NCBI GenBank assembly: GCA_900555005.1
Contig: USJM01000143.1
Coordinates: 1-5,129 of the forward strand
Length of the DNA stretch: 5,129 nt
Origin: an uncultured Lachnospiraceae bacterium
GTDB lineage: Bacteria > Bacillota_A > Clostridia > Lachnospirales > Lachnospiraceae
Direction of reading: 5' to 3'
Shown here: one piece after another, positions 1 through 5,129 of the stretch
How the letters are laid out: the number at the start of each line of letters is the position of its first letter
Numbering within the stretch: position 1 is the first letter of the stretch
Notes under the pieces: model-generated
What the model was told of the DNA's origin: nothing
Database searches by the model: none
The model's input: only the letters and a program-made list of their open reading frames with translations
Program-made: the position numbers and the translations under genes

Positions 1-102
1 CCGCGCGTCCGTCAGTTCGATCACAAGATCGACGAGACGGACATCCTCCTGCATCTGTCTTCTTGCACGGGTCATATGGCCCGGATACCACTGATAATCC
101 AT
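1..102 (-). CDS. rbgA: Ribosome biogenesis GTPase RbgA/YlqF, N-terminal 34 residues only (runs off window)
   Basis: This is the start of a gene that continues beyond base 1. The 34 visible residues begin MDYQWYPGHMTRARRQM and continue with DLVIELTDAR. The (Q)W(F/Y)PGHM opening followed by an R/K-rich helix and a D-(L/I)-V-x-E-(L/V)-x-DAR strand is the signature N-terminus of the RbgA/YlqF family. This family is a circularly permuted GTPase that acts late in 50S subunit assembly in the cytoplasm; the GTPase motifs themselves lie outside the window. The ATG at 102-100 is chosen because it opens the family motif and has AGAAGG eight bases upstream. The start codon shares one base with the lepB stop (TAATG), which suggests translational coupling. 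The order rplS-lepB-rbgA is typical of Firmicutes and supports the call. Confidence 0.9.
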   Translation of the reverse strand, partial: MDYQWYPGHMTRARRQMQEDVRLVDLVIELTDAR

Positions 103-755
103 TATATAAACCTTCTGTGACTGGCCGGAGAAAGCACAAACCAGACCTTTCCCTCAATCATGCTGCTGGACACCAGCCCGATCTCTGTATTTCTGGAGTC
201 CTCTGAGTTGTTCCGATTGTCTCCAAGCAGAAAATACTCACCTTCATCGAGTTCAATCGGATCCTTCGCAATTCCTGGATTCGTGATTGCCGGATAATTT
301 CCGTCCTCCAGGTAGACCTGATCATCGATATAAACCTGCCCGTCTTTAATCTGAATCTTGTCACCCGGAACTCCGACCACGCGCTTGATATCCGCCCTTG
401 CATTCGAAGAGCCGTTCGGTCGGTAGGAGACAAGGTCCCCCCTCTTCGGACTTCCGACCTGGTAAGACATCACATTGATCAGGACGACATCCCCTCCGGA
501 CAGCGTTGTATCCATGGACTGCCCGACAATTGTCCGCTGCTGTCCGACTGTATAGACAAGAACATATGCAATCAGAACAACCACAAGTGCCTGAAACAGC
601 GCTGTAAAAATCCGGACCGGGAGTGAGCGCTTCTTCCGAACCTTATGTTTTCCTTGTTTCTGTTCCTGCTGCTCAAGCCGTGCCCGCTCTCTTGGTGTGT
701 ACTGCTTCCAGTCATCATTCGTGAAGTCAATCGGCTTGTCATTGATATACTTCAT
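102..755 (-). CDS. lepB: Signal peptidase I (type I, membrane-anchored Ser/Lys protease)
   Basis: The protein has 217 residues and cleaves signal peptides from exported proteins at the outer face of the membrane. A charged cytoplasmic head (about residues 1-45, rich in K/R/E) precedes one hydrophobic segment (about 46-70). The family boxes follow in order: GQSMDTTL with the nucleophile Ser80, RGDLVSYRP (105-113), DIKRVVGVPGD (122-132) with the general base Lys124, and GDNRNNSEDSR (178-188). One membrane span and this length fit Gram-positive SipS-type enzymes. The usual SM-x-P-TL has Thr instead of Pro, a mild variation. The open frame extends 18 codons further to an ATG at 809, but that extension would be encoded by a hairpin (782-806). 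The ATG at 755 has an AGG eight bases upstream and gives a family-like N-terminus, so I chose it. The gene follows rplS and overlaps rbgA by one base. No separate promoter is evident in the 26 bases between hairpin and start, so it is probably read from upstream. Confidence 0.93.
   Translation of the reverse strand: MKYINDKPIDFTNDDWKQYTPRERARLEQQEQKQGKHKVRKKRSLPVRIFTALFQALVVVLIAYVLVYTVGQQRTIVGQSMDTTLSGGDVVLINVMSYQVGSPKRGDLVSYRPNGSSNARADIKRVVGVPGDKIQIKDGQVYIDDQVYLEDGNYPAITNPGIAKDPIELDEGEYFLLGDNRNNSEDSRNTEIGLVSSSMIEGKVWFVLSPASHRRFI
111..116 (-). promoter_or_regulatory. Ribosome binding site of rbgA, inside the lepB 3' end
   Basis: AGAAGG on the minus strand lies eight bases before the rbgA ATG and within the last codons of lepB. 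It decides the rbgA start and, with the TAATG overlap, points to coupled translation of lepB and rbgA. Confidence 0.7.
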
Positions 756-781
756 ATCTGTTACCTGTCCGGATACAGAGA

Positions 782-806
782 AGGCTGCCGCATTGCGCGG
801 CAGCCT
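782..806 (-). terminator. Hairpin between rplS and lepB; weak intrinsic terminator or attenuator
   Basis: A perfect 10-bp inverted repeat (AGGCTGCCGC, loop GCAAT on the minus strand, GCGGCAGCCT) starts 21 bases after the rplS stop codon. The bases after it (TTCTCTGTAT) are T-rich but interrupted, so termination is probably partial. This would reduce, but not abolish, transcription into lepB and rbgA. Alternatively it protects the 3' end of a processed rplS mRNA. The repeat is seen directly; its role is inference. Confidence 0.65.
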
Positions 807-827
807 CATGTTCAGGTTTCCCCTTGA

Positions 828-1175
828 TTACTTGACGATCTCTTTCAGCTTCGCAGCCTTGCCAGTACGCTGTCTGAGATATGTAAGCTTTGCACGTCTC
901 ACCTTTCCGGATCTGACAACATCGACCTTGTCGACGGTCGGGGAATGAAGCGGCCAGGTCTTCTCGACTCCGACACCGTTCGAGAACTTTCTGACAGTGA
1001 AGGTTGCTCTGTTGCTGCCGCCCTGCTTCTTGATGACGACGCCTTCAAAAATCTGGATTCTCTCGCGGGTACCTTCCTTGATCTTTGCGTGGACCCTGAC
1101 GGTATCTCCGACACGAAACTGCGGAGCATCCTCACGAAGCTGCGCGTCTTCGATCTTCTTGATAATTTCGTTCAT
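828..1175 (-). CDS. rplS: 50S ribosomal protein L19
   Basis: The 115 residues match the usual length of bacterial L19 (about 115). Recognisable family blocks are [16 protein letters not shown] (about 20-35), [15 protein letters not shown] (about 39-53), [20 protein letters not shown] (about 59-78), and the basic C-terminal [21 protein letters not shown]19 sits at the interface between the 30S and 50S subunits. The ATG at 1175-1173 has a perfect AGGAGG nine bases upstream. A promoter and a structured leader precede it, and a hairpin follows the TAA, so it could be a transcription unit of its own with read-through to lepB-rbgA. In many Firmicutes trmD lies directly upstream; here a lacZ region takes its place. 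Confidence 0.97.
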   Translation of the reverse strand: MNEIIKKIEDAQLREDAPQFRVGDTVRVHAKIKEGTRERIQIFEGVVIKKQGGSNRATFTVRKFSNGVGVEKTWPLHSPTVDKVDVVRSGKVRRAKLTYLRQRTGKAAKLKEIVK

Positions 1176-1184
1176 TGCGTGTTT

Positions 1185-1190
1185 CCTCCT
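1185..1190 (-). promoter_or_regulatory. Ribosome binding site of rplS
   Basis: A perfect AGGAGG sits nine bases before the rplS ATG. It lies seven bases downstream of the leader structure at 1198-1240, so leader folding could influence ribosome access. Confidence 0.85.
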
Positions 1191-1197
1191 GATTCAT

Positions 1198-1240
1198 GGA
1201 TGTTCTTAATGCGTCCGATTACAGCAACAGAGGACCATCC
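1198..1240 (-). ncRNA. Structured 5' leader of rplS, probable L19 autoregulatory leader
   Basis: In the RNA sense this 43-base element reads GGAUG, GUCC, a 15-base loop, GGAC, a 10-base bulge (GCAUUAAGAA), then CAUCC. GGAUG pairs with CAUCC (5 bp), and GUCC pairs with GGAC (4 bp) stacked directly inside it. It lies between the predicted transcription start (near 1253) and the AGGAGG of rplS. Leaders upstream of rplS are known in Firmicutes (the Rfam L19 leader family) and are thought to let L19 control its own mRNA. The pairing is seen in the sequence. Assignment to the family rests on position and a nested two-helix shape, without a covariance search. Confidence 0.6.
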
Positions 1241-1259
1241 TTCTTTGCACACGACGCTT

Positions 1260-1288
1260 AGTTTATCACGCAATGTCCCGGGAGGCAA
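1260..1288 (-). promoter_or_regulatory. Predicted sigma-A-type promoter of rplS
   Basis: TTGCCT (1288-1283) and TAAACT (1265-1260) are separated by exactly 17 bases. Each matches four of six consensus positions, and a TG one base before the -10 gives an extended -10 element (TGATAAACT). The expected transcription start is near 1253, leaving an untranslated leader of about 78 bases. It begins nine bases after the stop codon of the small acidic gene. Confidence 0.6.
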
Positions 1289-1296
1289 GCAGATTC

Positions 1297-1545
1297 TCAG
1301 ATTTCCATCATCGTAATGATCTCTGACACAATGCGGTCATGTTTCTCTGTCTTTGAGCTGGCACGGTTTTCATCCTCGATCTCAATGTCAAACAGCCGGT
1401 CCAGAAGCTCCGCCCATCCATCCTCATCCAGGCTTATCATATCCTGCTTCGAGAGATGAAAGGTCTCCTGCATGAAAGCCTCCTGCTCCTTCGTCATCTT
1501 TTCAAGTGCCTCTGCGTTTTCTTTCATGATTTCCGGATCTGCCAC
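1297..1545 (-). CDS. Small acidic protein of unknown function (82 residues)
   Basis: I do not recognise this protein. It starts with GTG at 1545-1543, seven bases after a perfect AGGAGG, and ends at TGA (1299-1297). The strong ribosome binding site is the main reason to accept it as a gene. There is an in-frame stop just upstream, so no longer start is possible. The next in-frame ATG (residue 7) is too far from the AGGAGG. The sequence is soluble-looking and highly acidic (about 23 Asp/Glu against 9 Lys/Arg), mostly helix-favouring, with a central LDEDGWAELLDRLFDIEIED segment and several Met. There is no signal peptide, membrane segment or metal-binding pattern. It follows lacZ on the same strand, by 12 bases in the open frame or about 59 if the lacZ end is corrected to 1605. 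It could therefore be co-transcribed with lacZ, or simply be a neighbour of rplS. Confidence 0.72.
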   Translation of the reverse strand: MADPEIMKENAEALEKMTKEQEAFMQETFHLSKQDMISLDEDGWAELLDRLFDIEIEDENRASSKTEKHDRIVSEIITMMEI

Positions 1546-1552
1546 TTTTCTT

Positions 1553-1558
1553 CCTCCT
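1553..1558 (-). promoter_or_regulatory. Ribosome binding site of the small acidic gene
   Basis: A perfect AGGAGG lies seven bases before the GTG start. Its first A is also the last base of the TGA that closes the open lacZ frame. It is the main support for the GTG start. Confidence 0.8.
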
Positions 1559-4419
1559 CAAATCGATTCTGCAGCTCTCTGCTTCCAGACCACAGCGCCC
1601 GGTATCAGATCCCCCTGAAATCCACCGCGAAAGTCAGTCTTCCGCCACTTTACAAGGAATTCCGGATGAGTCCGTGCCCCCCAGGAATCATCCCCGGCTA
1701 CACCCATCTGCTTAAGCATGCAGCGGACGTAGGTATAGGAGGATCTCGGAAGCTCATACGGATGCCGGGCTGTCTCAAGCATCTCCGGACTGTATGGAAT
1801 TGCGGAGAACTCCATGCTGCCCGGTCTGGAGGCTTCAGGATCGCCTCCGTCCTCAAAGTATGGGGCACTGAAGCGGACCCCATGCCCTTTTCGGTCTGTC
1901 ACCTCCGCCCAGCGGACACCCGTCCGGTTTCCGGTTTCCTGCGGGACCAGATAGGGCTCGACCATCGCGCCTGCCTCCCGCGCATAGATACCAAGCCTTG
2001 CCCCTTTTCGCCTGTCACAGTAGTTTTCCTCCGGTCCCAGCCCGTAGTACCGAACATGGCACAGATCTGCATCGAGTGCAAAAAGCCAGCCGAACTCCGG
2101 CATCTCCGGCAGCTGTTTTGTAAGCGCCGCATCCGGATCCCAGTCAAGTATCATCCGAATGGTTCCGTCGGGAAAGACCCGATAAGTCGTACTCACAGAG
2201 CTGACTGACTCATATGATGGAACCGGAATATACTTCTTCCAGGTCAGATCGACGTAGCCGGCAGTCTGATGCACCTTCGGCTCTCCATTGTCATCCCCCG
2301 GAATATAAGGATTGCTTCCCGGCTTGATGAAGGTCTGGTACAGACTTGCCAGCTTCCAGATTCCACAGCGTGCCGGCATCCTGCATCCCTCGTCGTTGCT
2401 GGTCGGGGCGCGCCAGAAATTCGGTCTCGGGATCTTTTCAATCAATTCCCTGCCGCCATAGACGTAAGAAACCAGTCCGCCCTTCAGGCTGGAGAACAGG
2501 GCAGAGAAATTTGCTCCAAAGATACCTGTATTCACTCCGCCGCGCACAACCTCCAGGCTGCCCTTTCCTTCATCGGTCTGTACAGGAAGCGTACGGACCC
2601 CGTTCAGGACAAAGGGTGTTCCATCCTCTCTCATATCATCCGGCGCGCTCTCAAGCGTCTTTTTTGCATTCTCCGCGCTCTTCAGGATCCGCTCCCCATA
2701 TGCCACCTCATCTCCGGCCTTTCCCCAGACGGTGTCTTTTCTGAGGAAGAAAGAGAGTGAGACGACAGACTCATCTTTTTCCGGAATCTGGAATGGAAGC
2801 GGGAAGACTTCCGTTCTTCCCGGCGCGACATCTGCCGGGATCGTAAGCTTCTCAAGGATACGGTTTCCTGCGCGAAGCTCTGCCGTACAGTCAAAGACTC
2901 CGGTTTCCAAAAACAGGTTCCGGTTGGTAACCGCCGCCTCCAGTCCGCGCTTCTCATCCTCGCGAATCTCGATGTCCAGCTCCTGGTAGCAGGCTCTGAC
3001 TTCCTGCATTTTACCACTGTATGGTTCTCCTGTCGCCCTCAGGATGCCATTTCCGGAGAATTCATAGTCGGTCGGCCGCTCATGGTTCCCCCCGCCGTAA
3101 CCAAGATATTCCTCGCCATACCGGTTCTTCATACGGATCGCCTGATCAATGAAATCCCAGATAAATCCCCCCTGATAACGGGGCTCCCGCTTTGTCAGAT
3201 CCGTGTACTTGAACAGCCCGCCATTTGAGTTGCCCATCGAATGTGAATACTCGCACAGGATAAACGGTTTTTCCGGGTGTTCCTTCAGGAAGGCCTCCAC
3301 CTCCCTCACCGGCGTATACATCTGTGATTCCATGTCTGATGTATCCGGGTAGCGGCGATCGTTTCGGATGCCTTCATAATGTACCAGCCGGCTGCTGTCA
3401 AGCCTGCGGAATTCCTGTGCCATATGCCAGATGACCGATCCGCCGAAGGATTCATTGCCACAGGACCAGATCAGGATCGCAGGATGGTTCTTCTCCAGCT
3501 CCACCATCGACCGGATCCGGCTGATCAGCATAGGCTCCCAGTCCGAACGGTCTCCCGGCAGCGCCTGCTCAATGCCGATCTGATGCCTGCCGACACGGTC
3601 CCACATCCCGTGCGTTTCCATATTGTTTTCGGCGATCATGTAGATGCCGAAGATATCGCACAGCCTGTAGAGAACAGAGGCATCCGGATAATGGCAGGTC
3701 CGGACCGCATTGATGTGATTCTGTTTCATGATGGTGACTGCCCGGAGAATCTCGTCCGGGTTTGGCTTCCTTCCGGTGTCGCAGGAGAATTCATGCCGGT
3801 TGACGCCTCGGAAAACAACCCGTTTTCCGTTCAGGCACATCAGTCCGTTCTTCATCTCAAAGTGTCTGAAGCCGACCAGCTCCTGAACAGTCTCGACCGT
3901 CTCACCGTCCTTCTCCAGAGTAAGGCTCAGCCGGTATAAATTCGGAATCTCCGCGCTCCATGCAAGAGGATCGTCCAGCTTCTCCCGAATATGCAGTTCC
4001 ATCGGCTGTTCTCCGGTGAAAAGATGTGTTCCGTCCCCGGCAGCACATATCCTTCCGGTTCTGATCTCTTCCCCGGCCTTCTGCTCCTCAAGGCTCTCCA
4101 GCACGCCAAGCTTTTCCAGCCTGTATCCGACAGCTGCCCCGGAGGCGCTTCCGGTCAGCTTCAGCGTCACATCCAGAAGACCTGTCCTCTCCTCTGCCTG
4201 ATAATCTGCCAGAATCTTCACATCCTCAAGGTGAACCTTCTGAATCCGCTCGAGGTACACATCGCGGAAGATTCCGCTGAAGCGGTACATATCCTGGTCC
4301 TCGCACCAGCTTCCTGACGTCCATTTGAAGACCAGGACAGCGATCCTGTTCTCTTCATCCTGAAGAAACGGTGTCAGATCAAACTCCGAAGGCGTGAACG
4401 AATCCTCCGCATAGCCGAC
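1558..4419 (-). CDS. lacZ: Beta-galactosidase, glycoside hydrolase family 2 (5'-truncated, probable frameshift near the 3' end)
   Basis: This segment gives about 950 residues of a LacZ-type GH2 enzyme, which hydrolyses beta-D-galactosides such as lactose in the cytoplasm. Visible in order: the end of the N-terminal jelly-roll domain (EDSFTPSEFDLTPFL, then WCEDQDMYRFSGIFRDV with the Asp of the active-site sodium/substrate loop); an Ig-like domain; the TIM barrel with RGVNRHEF, NAVRTCHYP (GH2 signature 1) and EKNHPAILIWSCGNE (signature 2), whose final Glu (codon 3453-3451) is the acid/base; ILCEYSHSMGNS with the nucleophile Glu (codon 3252-3250); a second Ig-like domain; and the small-chain domain (FWRAPTSNDEG, YGLGPEENY, PQETGNRTGVRW). 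About 160 N-terminal residues are missing compared with E. coli LacZ, and Clp sequence takes their place. After HPEFLV the open frame gives an atypical tail, whereas the other frame gives SGGRLTFAVDFRGI and a stop at 1607-1605, a family-like end. As shown the gene is broken at its 5' end. The identity is certain; activity of this copy is not. Confidence 0.95.
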   Translation of the reverse strand, partial: VGYAEDSFTPSEFDLTPFLQDEENRIAVLVFKWTSGSWCEDQDMYRFSGIFRDVYLERIQKVHLEDVKILADYQAEERTGLLDVTLKLTGSASGAAVGYRLEKLGVLESLEEQKAGEEIRTGRICAAGDGTHLFTGEQPMELHIREKLDDPLAWSAEIPNLYRLSLTLEKDGETVETVQELVGFRHFEMKNGLMCLNGKRVVFRGVNRHEFSCDTGRKPNPDEILRAVTIMKQNHINAVRTCHYPDASVLYRLCDIFGIYMIAENNMETHGMWDRVGRHQIGIEQALPGDRSDWEPMLISRIRSMVELEKNHPAILIWSCGNESFGGSVIWHMAQEFRRLDSSRLVHYEGIRNDRRYPDTSDMESQMYTPVREVEAFLKEHPEKPFILCEYSHSMGNSNGGLFKYTDLTKREPRYQGGFIWDFIDQAIRMKNRYGEEYLGYGGGNHERPTDYEFSGNGILRATGEPYSGKMQEVRACYQELDIEIREDEKRGLEAAVTNRNLFLETGVFDCTAELRAGNRILEKLTIPADVAPGRTEVFPLPFQIPEKDESVVSLSFFLRKDTVWGKAGDEVAYGERILKSAENAKKTLESAPDDMREDGTPFVLNGVRTLPVQTDEGKGSLEVVRGGVNTGIFGANFSALFSSLKGGLVSYVYGGRELIEKIPRPNFWRAPTSNDEGCRMPARCGIWKLASLYQTFIKPGSNPYIPGDDNGEPKVHQTAGYVDLTWKKYIPVPSYESVSSVSTTYRVFPDGTIRMILDWDPDAALTKQLPEMPEFGWLFALDADLCHVRYYGLGPEENYCDRRKGARLGIYAREAGAMVEPYLVPQETGNRTGVRWAEVTDRKGHGVRFSAPYFEDGGDPEASRPGSMEFSAIPYSPEMLETARHPYELPRSSYTYVRCMLKQMGVAGDDSWGARTHPEFLVKWRKTDFRGGFQGDLIPGAVVWKQRAAESI
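1605..1651 (-). other. Probable true C-terminus of LacZ in a shifted frame (one-base insertion near 1650)
   Basis: In the frame one base away, codons 1649-1608 read SGGRLTFAVDFRGI followed at once by TGA (1607-1605). Alternating hydrophobic residues and a final F-(R/K)-G-(I/L) are what I expect for the last beta strand of GH2 beta-galactosidases. The open frame instead yields KWRKTDFRGGFQGD and a further run to 1558 with no resemblance to the family. Removing one A from the AAA at 1649-1651 restores this ending. The cause could be a sequencing error or a real mutation. Confidence 0.7.
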
Positions 4420-4425
4420 ATAGCC
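4405..4425 (-). other. In-frame Clp/LacZ junction at a shared VGYAE-coding motif
   Basis: Upstream of this point the protein matches the Clp motif SPPGYVGY, normally followed by E/D-x-G. Downstream it matches the LacZ motif VGY(S/A)EDSFTPSEFDL. The bases TATGTCGGCTATGCGGA can belong to either gene, so the exact breakpoint lies within roughly 4405-4425. Codon use changes across it. Most likely a chimeric join between two genomes. Confidence 0.85.
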
Positions 4426-5129
4426 CGGGGGCGAGCCGACGATGCGGGAGACCGAGTGCTTTTCCATAAACTCGGACATGTCGAAACGGATCAGCGCGTC
4501 GGGCGAATTGAAGAGGTCCTGCGCCAGCTGCTTGACAAGCTCGGTCTTGCCGACGCCCGTGGGGCCGACAAAGATGAAGCTCACCGGCTTATGCTTGGGC
4601 GAGATGCCCACGCGGTTGCGGCGTATCGCCGCGGCGACAGCCTCGACAGCCTCGTCCTGACCGACGATGTGCTCTTTTAAGCGCTTGTCAAGCTCGCTCA
4701 GACGGCGGAACTCGTCTTCACGGATACGCGAGGCGGGAATCTTCGTCCAGAGCTCGATCACGCGGGCGAGGTTGTCCATCGTGAGCTGCGGGTCACCCTG
4801 CGCGCAGAGCTCGTCGAGCTCGGTCTGCGCCTTGATGGCAAGGCTCTTGAGCTCGGCCAGACGCTCAAAGTCGGGTTCTTCTGCGCCCTGCAAAAGCTCG
4901 CGCTCCTTGTCGTAATCCTCGATCTCGCGGCGCAGCTCCATGCGGCGGTTGATGTTCTTGTCGTGCAGGTTCAGATCCGAGCATGCCTCGTCGATGAGGT
5001 CGATGGCCTTGTCGGGCAGGAAACGGTCGGTAATGTAGCGCTCGGACAGCAGCACCGCCTGAGCAGAATACCCTCGGGAATTTTGACGCCGTGGAACTGC
5101 TCGTAGTAGTGGGCGGTGCCCTTCCAAAT
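4405..5129 (-). CDS. clpC: ClpC-type AAA+ ATPase fragment, truncated at both ends and frameshifted
   Basis: This is an internal piece of a Clp/Hsp100 unfoldase, which forms hexamers that unfold proteins for ClpP or refold them. From the window edge, frame 5129 reads GTAHYYEQFHGVKIPEGIL. After a one-base shift near 5063 it continues AQAVLLSERYITDRFLPDKAIDLIDEA, the end of the first ATPase domain. A charged coiled-coil linker of roughly 65 residues follows (RREIEDYDKERELL and onward), short as in ClpC and unlike the long ClpB middle domain. The second ATPase domain then begins with HIVGQDEAVEAV, Walker A GPTGVGKT (4566-4543), FDMSEFMEKHSVSRIVGSPP and the pore loop GYVG, and stops there. Walker B, the sensors and the C-terminus are absent. 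In this part Gly is always GGC/GGT and Arg always CGC/CGT, unlike every other gene in the window. ClpB or another Clp subgroup is possible; the short linker favours ClpC. Confidence 0.85.
5059..5067 (-). other. One-base deletion (frameshift) in the Clp fragment
   Basis: Before this site the Clp family sequence (HYYEQFHGVKIPEGIL) is in the frame starting at 5129. After it the family sequence (QAVLLSERYITDRF) is in the frame starting at 5127. Adding one base in CTGCTCAG joins the two without loss. Without correction, the longest open frame starts artificially at a TTG (5127) with about 20 unrelated residues. Confidence 0.85.

Noticed and set aside
756..809. An 18-codon N-terminal extension of lepB starting at ATG 809
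   Set aside because: It would be encoded by the perfect hairpin at 782-806. The ATG at 755 has a usable ribosome binding site and gives a normal N-terminus.
1211..1257. A possible GCGTC/GACGC pairing in the rplS leader
   Set aside because: The 5' partner (1257-1253) lies at or before the predicted transcription start, so most of it would not be in the RNA. It also competes with the better GUCC/GGAC helix.
1266..1296. A terminator after the small acidic gene
   Set aside because: Only a short CCCGGG palindrome is present, with no stable stem and no T run, so read-through into rplS remains possible.
945..1316. A 123-codon plus-strand open frame opposite rplS
   Set aside because: It covers a certain ribosomal protein gene plus its leader and promoter; no recognisable protein motif. 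Antisense shadow.
1456..2208. A 250-codon open frame on the plus strand
   Set aside because: It lies opposite lacZ and the small acidic gene, has a composition typical of an antisense shadow, no family motifs, and no ribosome binding site that I can see.
3379..3939. A 186-codon plus-strand open frame opposite the LacZ catalytic domain
   Set aside because: The opposite strand carries the full GH2 signatures and both catalytic Glu residues; the plus-strand frame shows no domain pattern.
1558..5127. A genuine bifunctional Clp-LacZ fusion protein
   Set aside because: The Clp second ATPase domain is cut before Walker B, LacZ lacks its N-terminal domain, codon use differs on the two sides, and the join lies on short shared DNA. 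An artefact explains all four.
1..5129. CRISPR array, tRNA/rRNA, insertion sequence or tandem repeats
   Set aside because: I found no spaced repeats, no tRNA-like cloverleaf or CCA end, no transposase motifs and no terminal inverted repeats.

Overview
Every gene in this window lies on the minus strand. The right-hand part, on which the real biology rests, looks like a chromosome segment of a moderately GC-rich Clostridia member. A gut Lachnospiraceae is my best guess. The basis is the rplS-lepB-rbgA gene order known from Firmicutes, strong AGGAGG ribosome binding sites, an L19-type mRNA leader and a Firmicutes-style GH2 beta-galactosidase. This taxonomic call is inference, since no database search was possible.

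Layout in the direction of transcription (high to low coordinates): (1) 5129-4405 holds an internal piece of a ClpC-type AAA+ unfoldase, cut by the window edge, carrying a one-base frameshift near 5063, and stopping in the middle of its second ATPase domain. (2) At about 4405-4419 the frame continues without a stop into a beta-galactosidase (lacZ) that lacks roughly its first 160 residues. The join falls on a short motif that both families share (VGYAE). Glycine and arginine codon use changes sharply there, so the 1189-codon open frame is most likely a chimera (assembly join, or less likely microhomology recombination) and not a real two-domain enzyme. (3) lacZ runs to 1558 in the open frame, but a second probable one-base error near 1650 hides a more family-like C-terminus ending at 1605. 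(4) A small, very acidic protein of unknown function (82 residues, GTG start) follows at 1545-1297. (5) A sigma-A-like promoter (1288-1260) and a structured leader (1240-1198) precede rplS (ribosomal protein L19, 1175-828). (6) A hairpin at 806-782 separates rplS from lepB (signal peptidase I, 755-102). (7) lepB overlaps by one base the start of rbgA/ylqF (50S assembly GTPase, 102-1), which runs off the window.

Functionally, rplS-lepB-rbgA is a housekeeping cluster: a large-subunit ribosomal protein, the membrane protease that removes signal peptides, and a GTPase for late 50S assembly. The rplS leader and the hairpin before lepB suggest that L19 output is controlled separately from its neighbours. 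lacZ would hydrolyse beta-galactosides in the cytoplasm. No new defence, mobile or biosynthetic system is visible. The most striking object, the Clp-LacZ fusion, is best read as an artefact until reads show otherwise. Nothing convincing is encoded on the plus strand, and no stretch over 300 bases lacks a gene.
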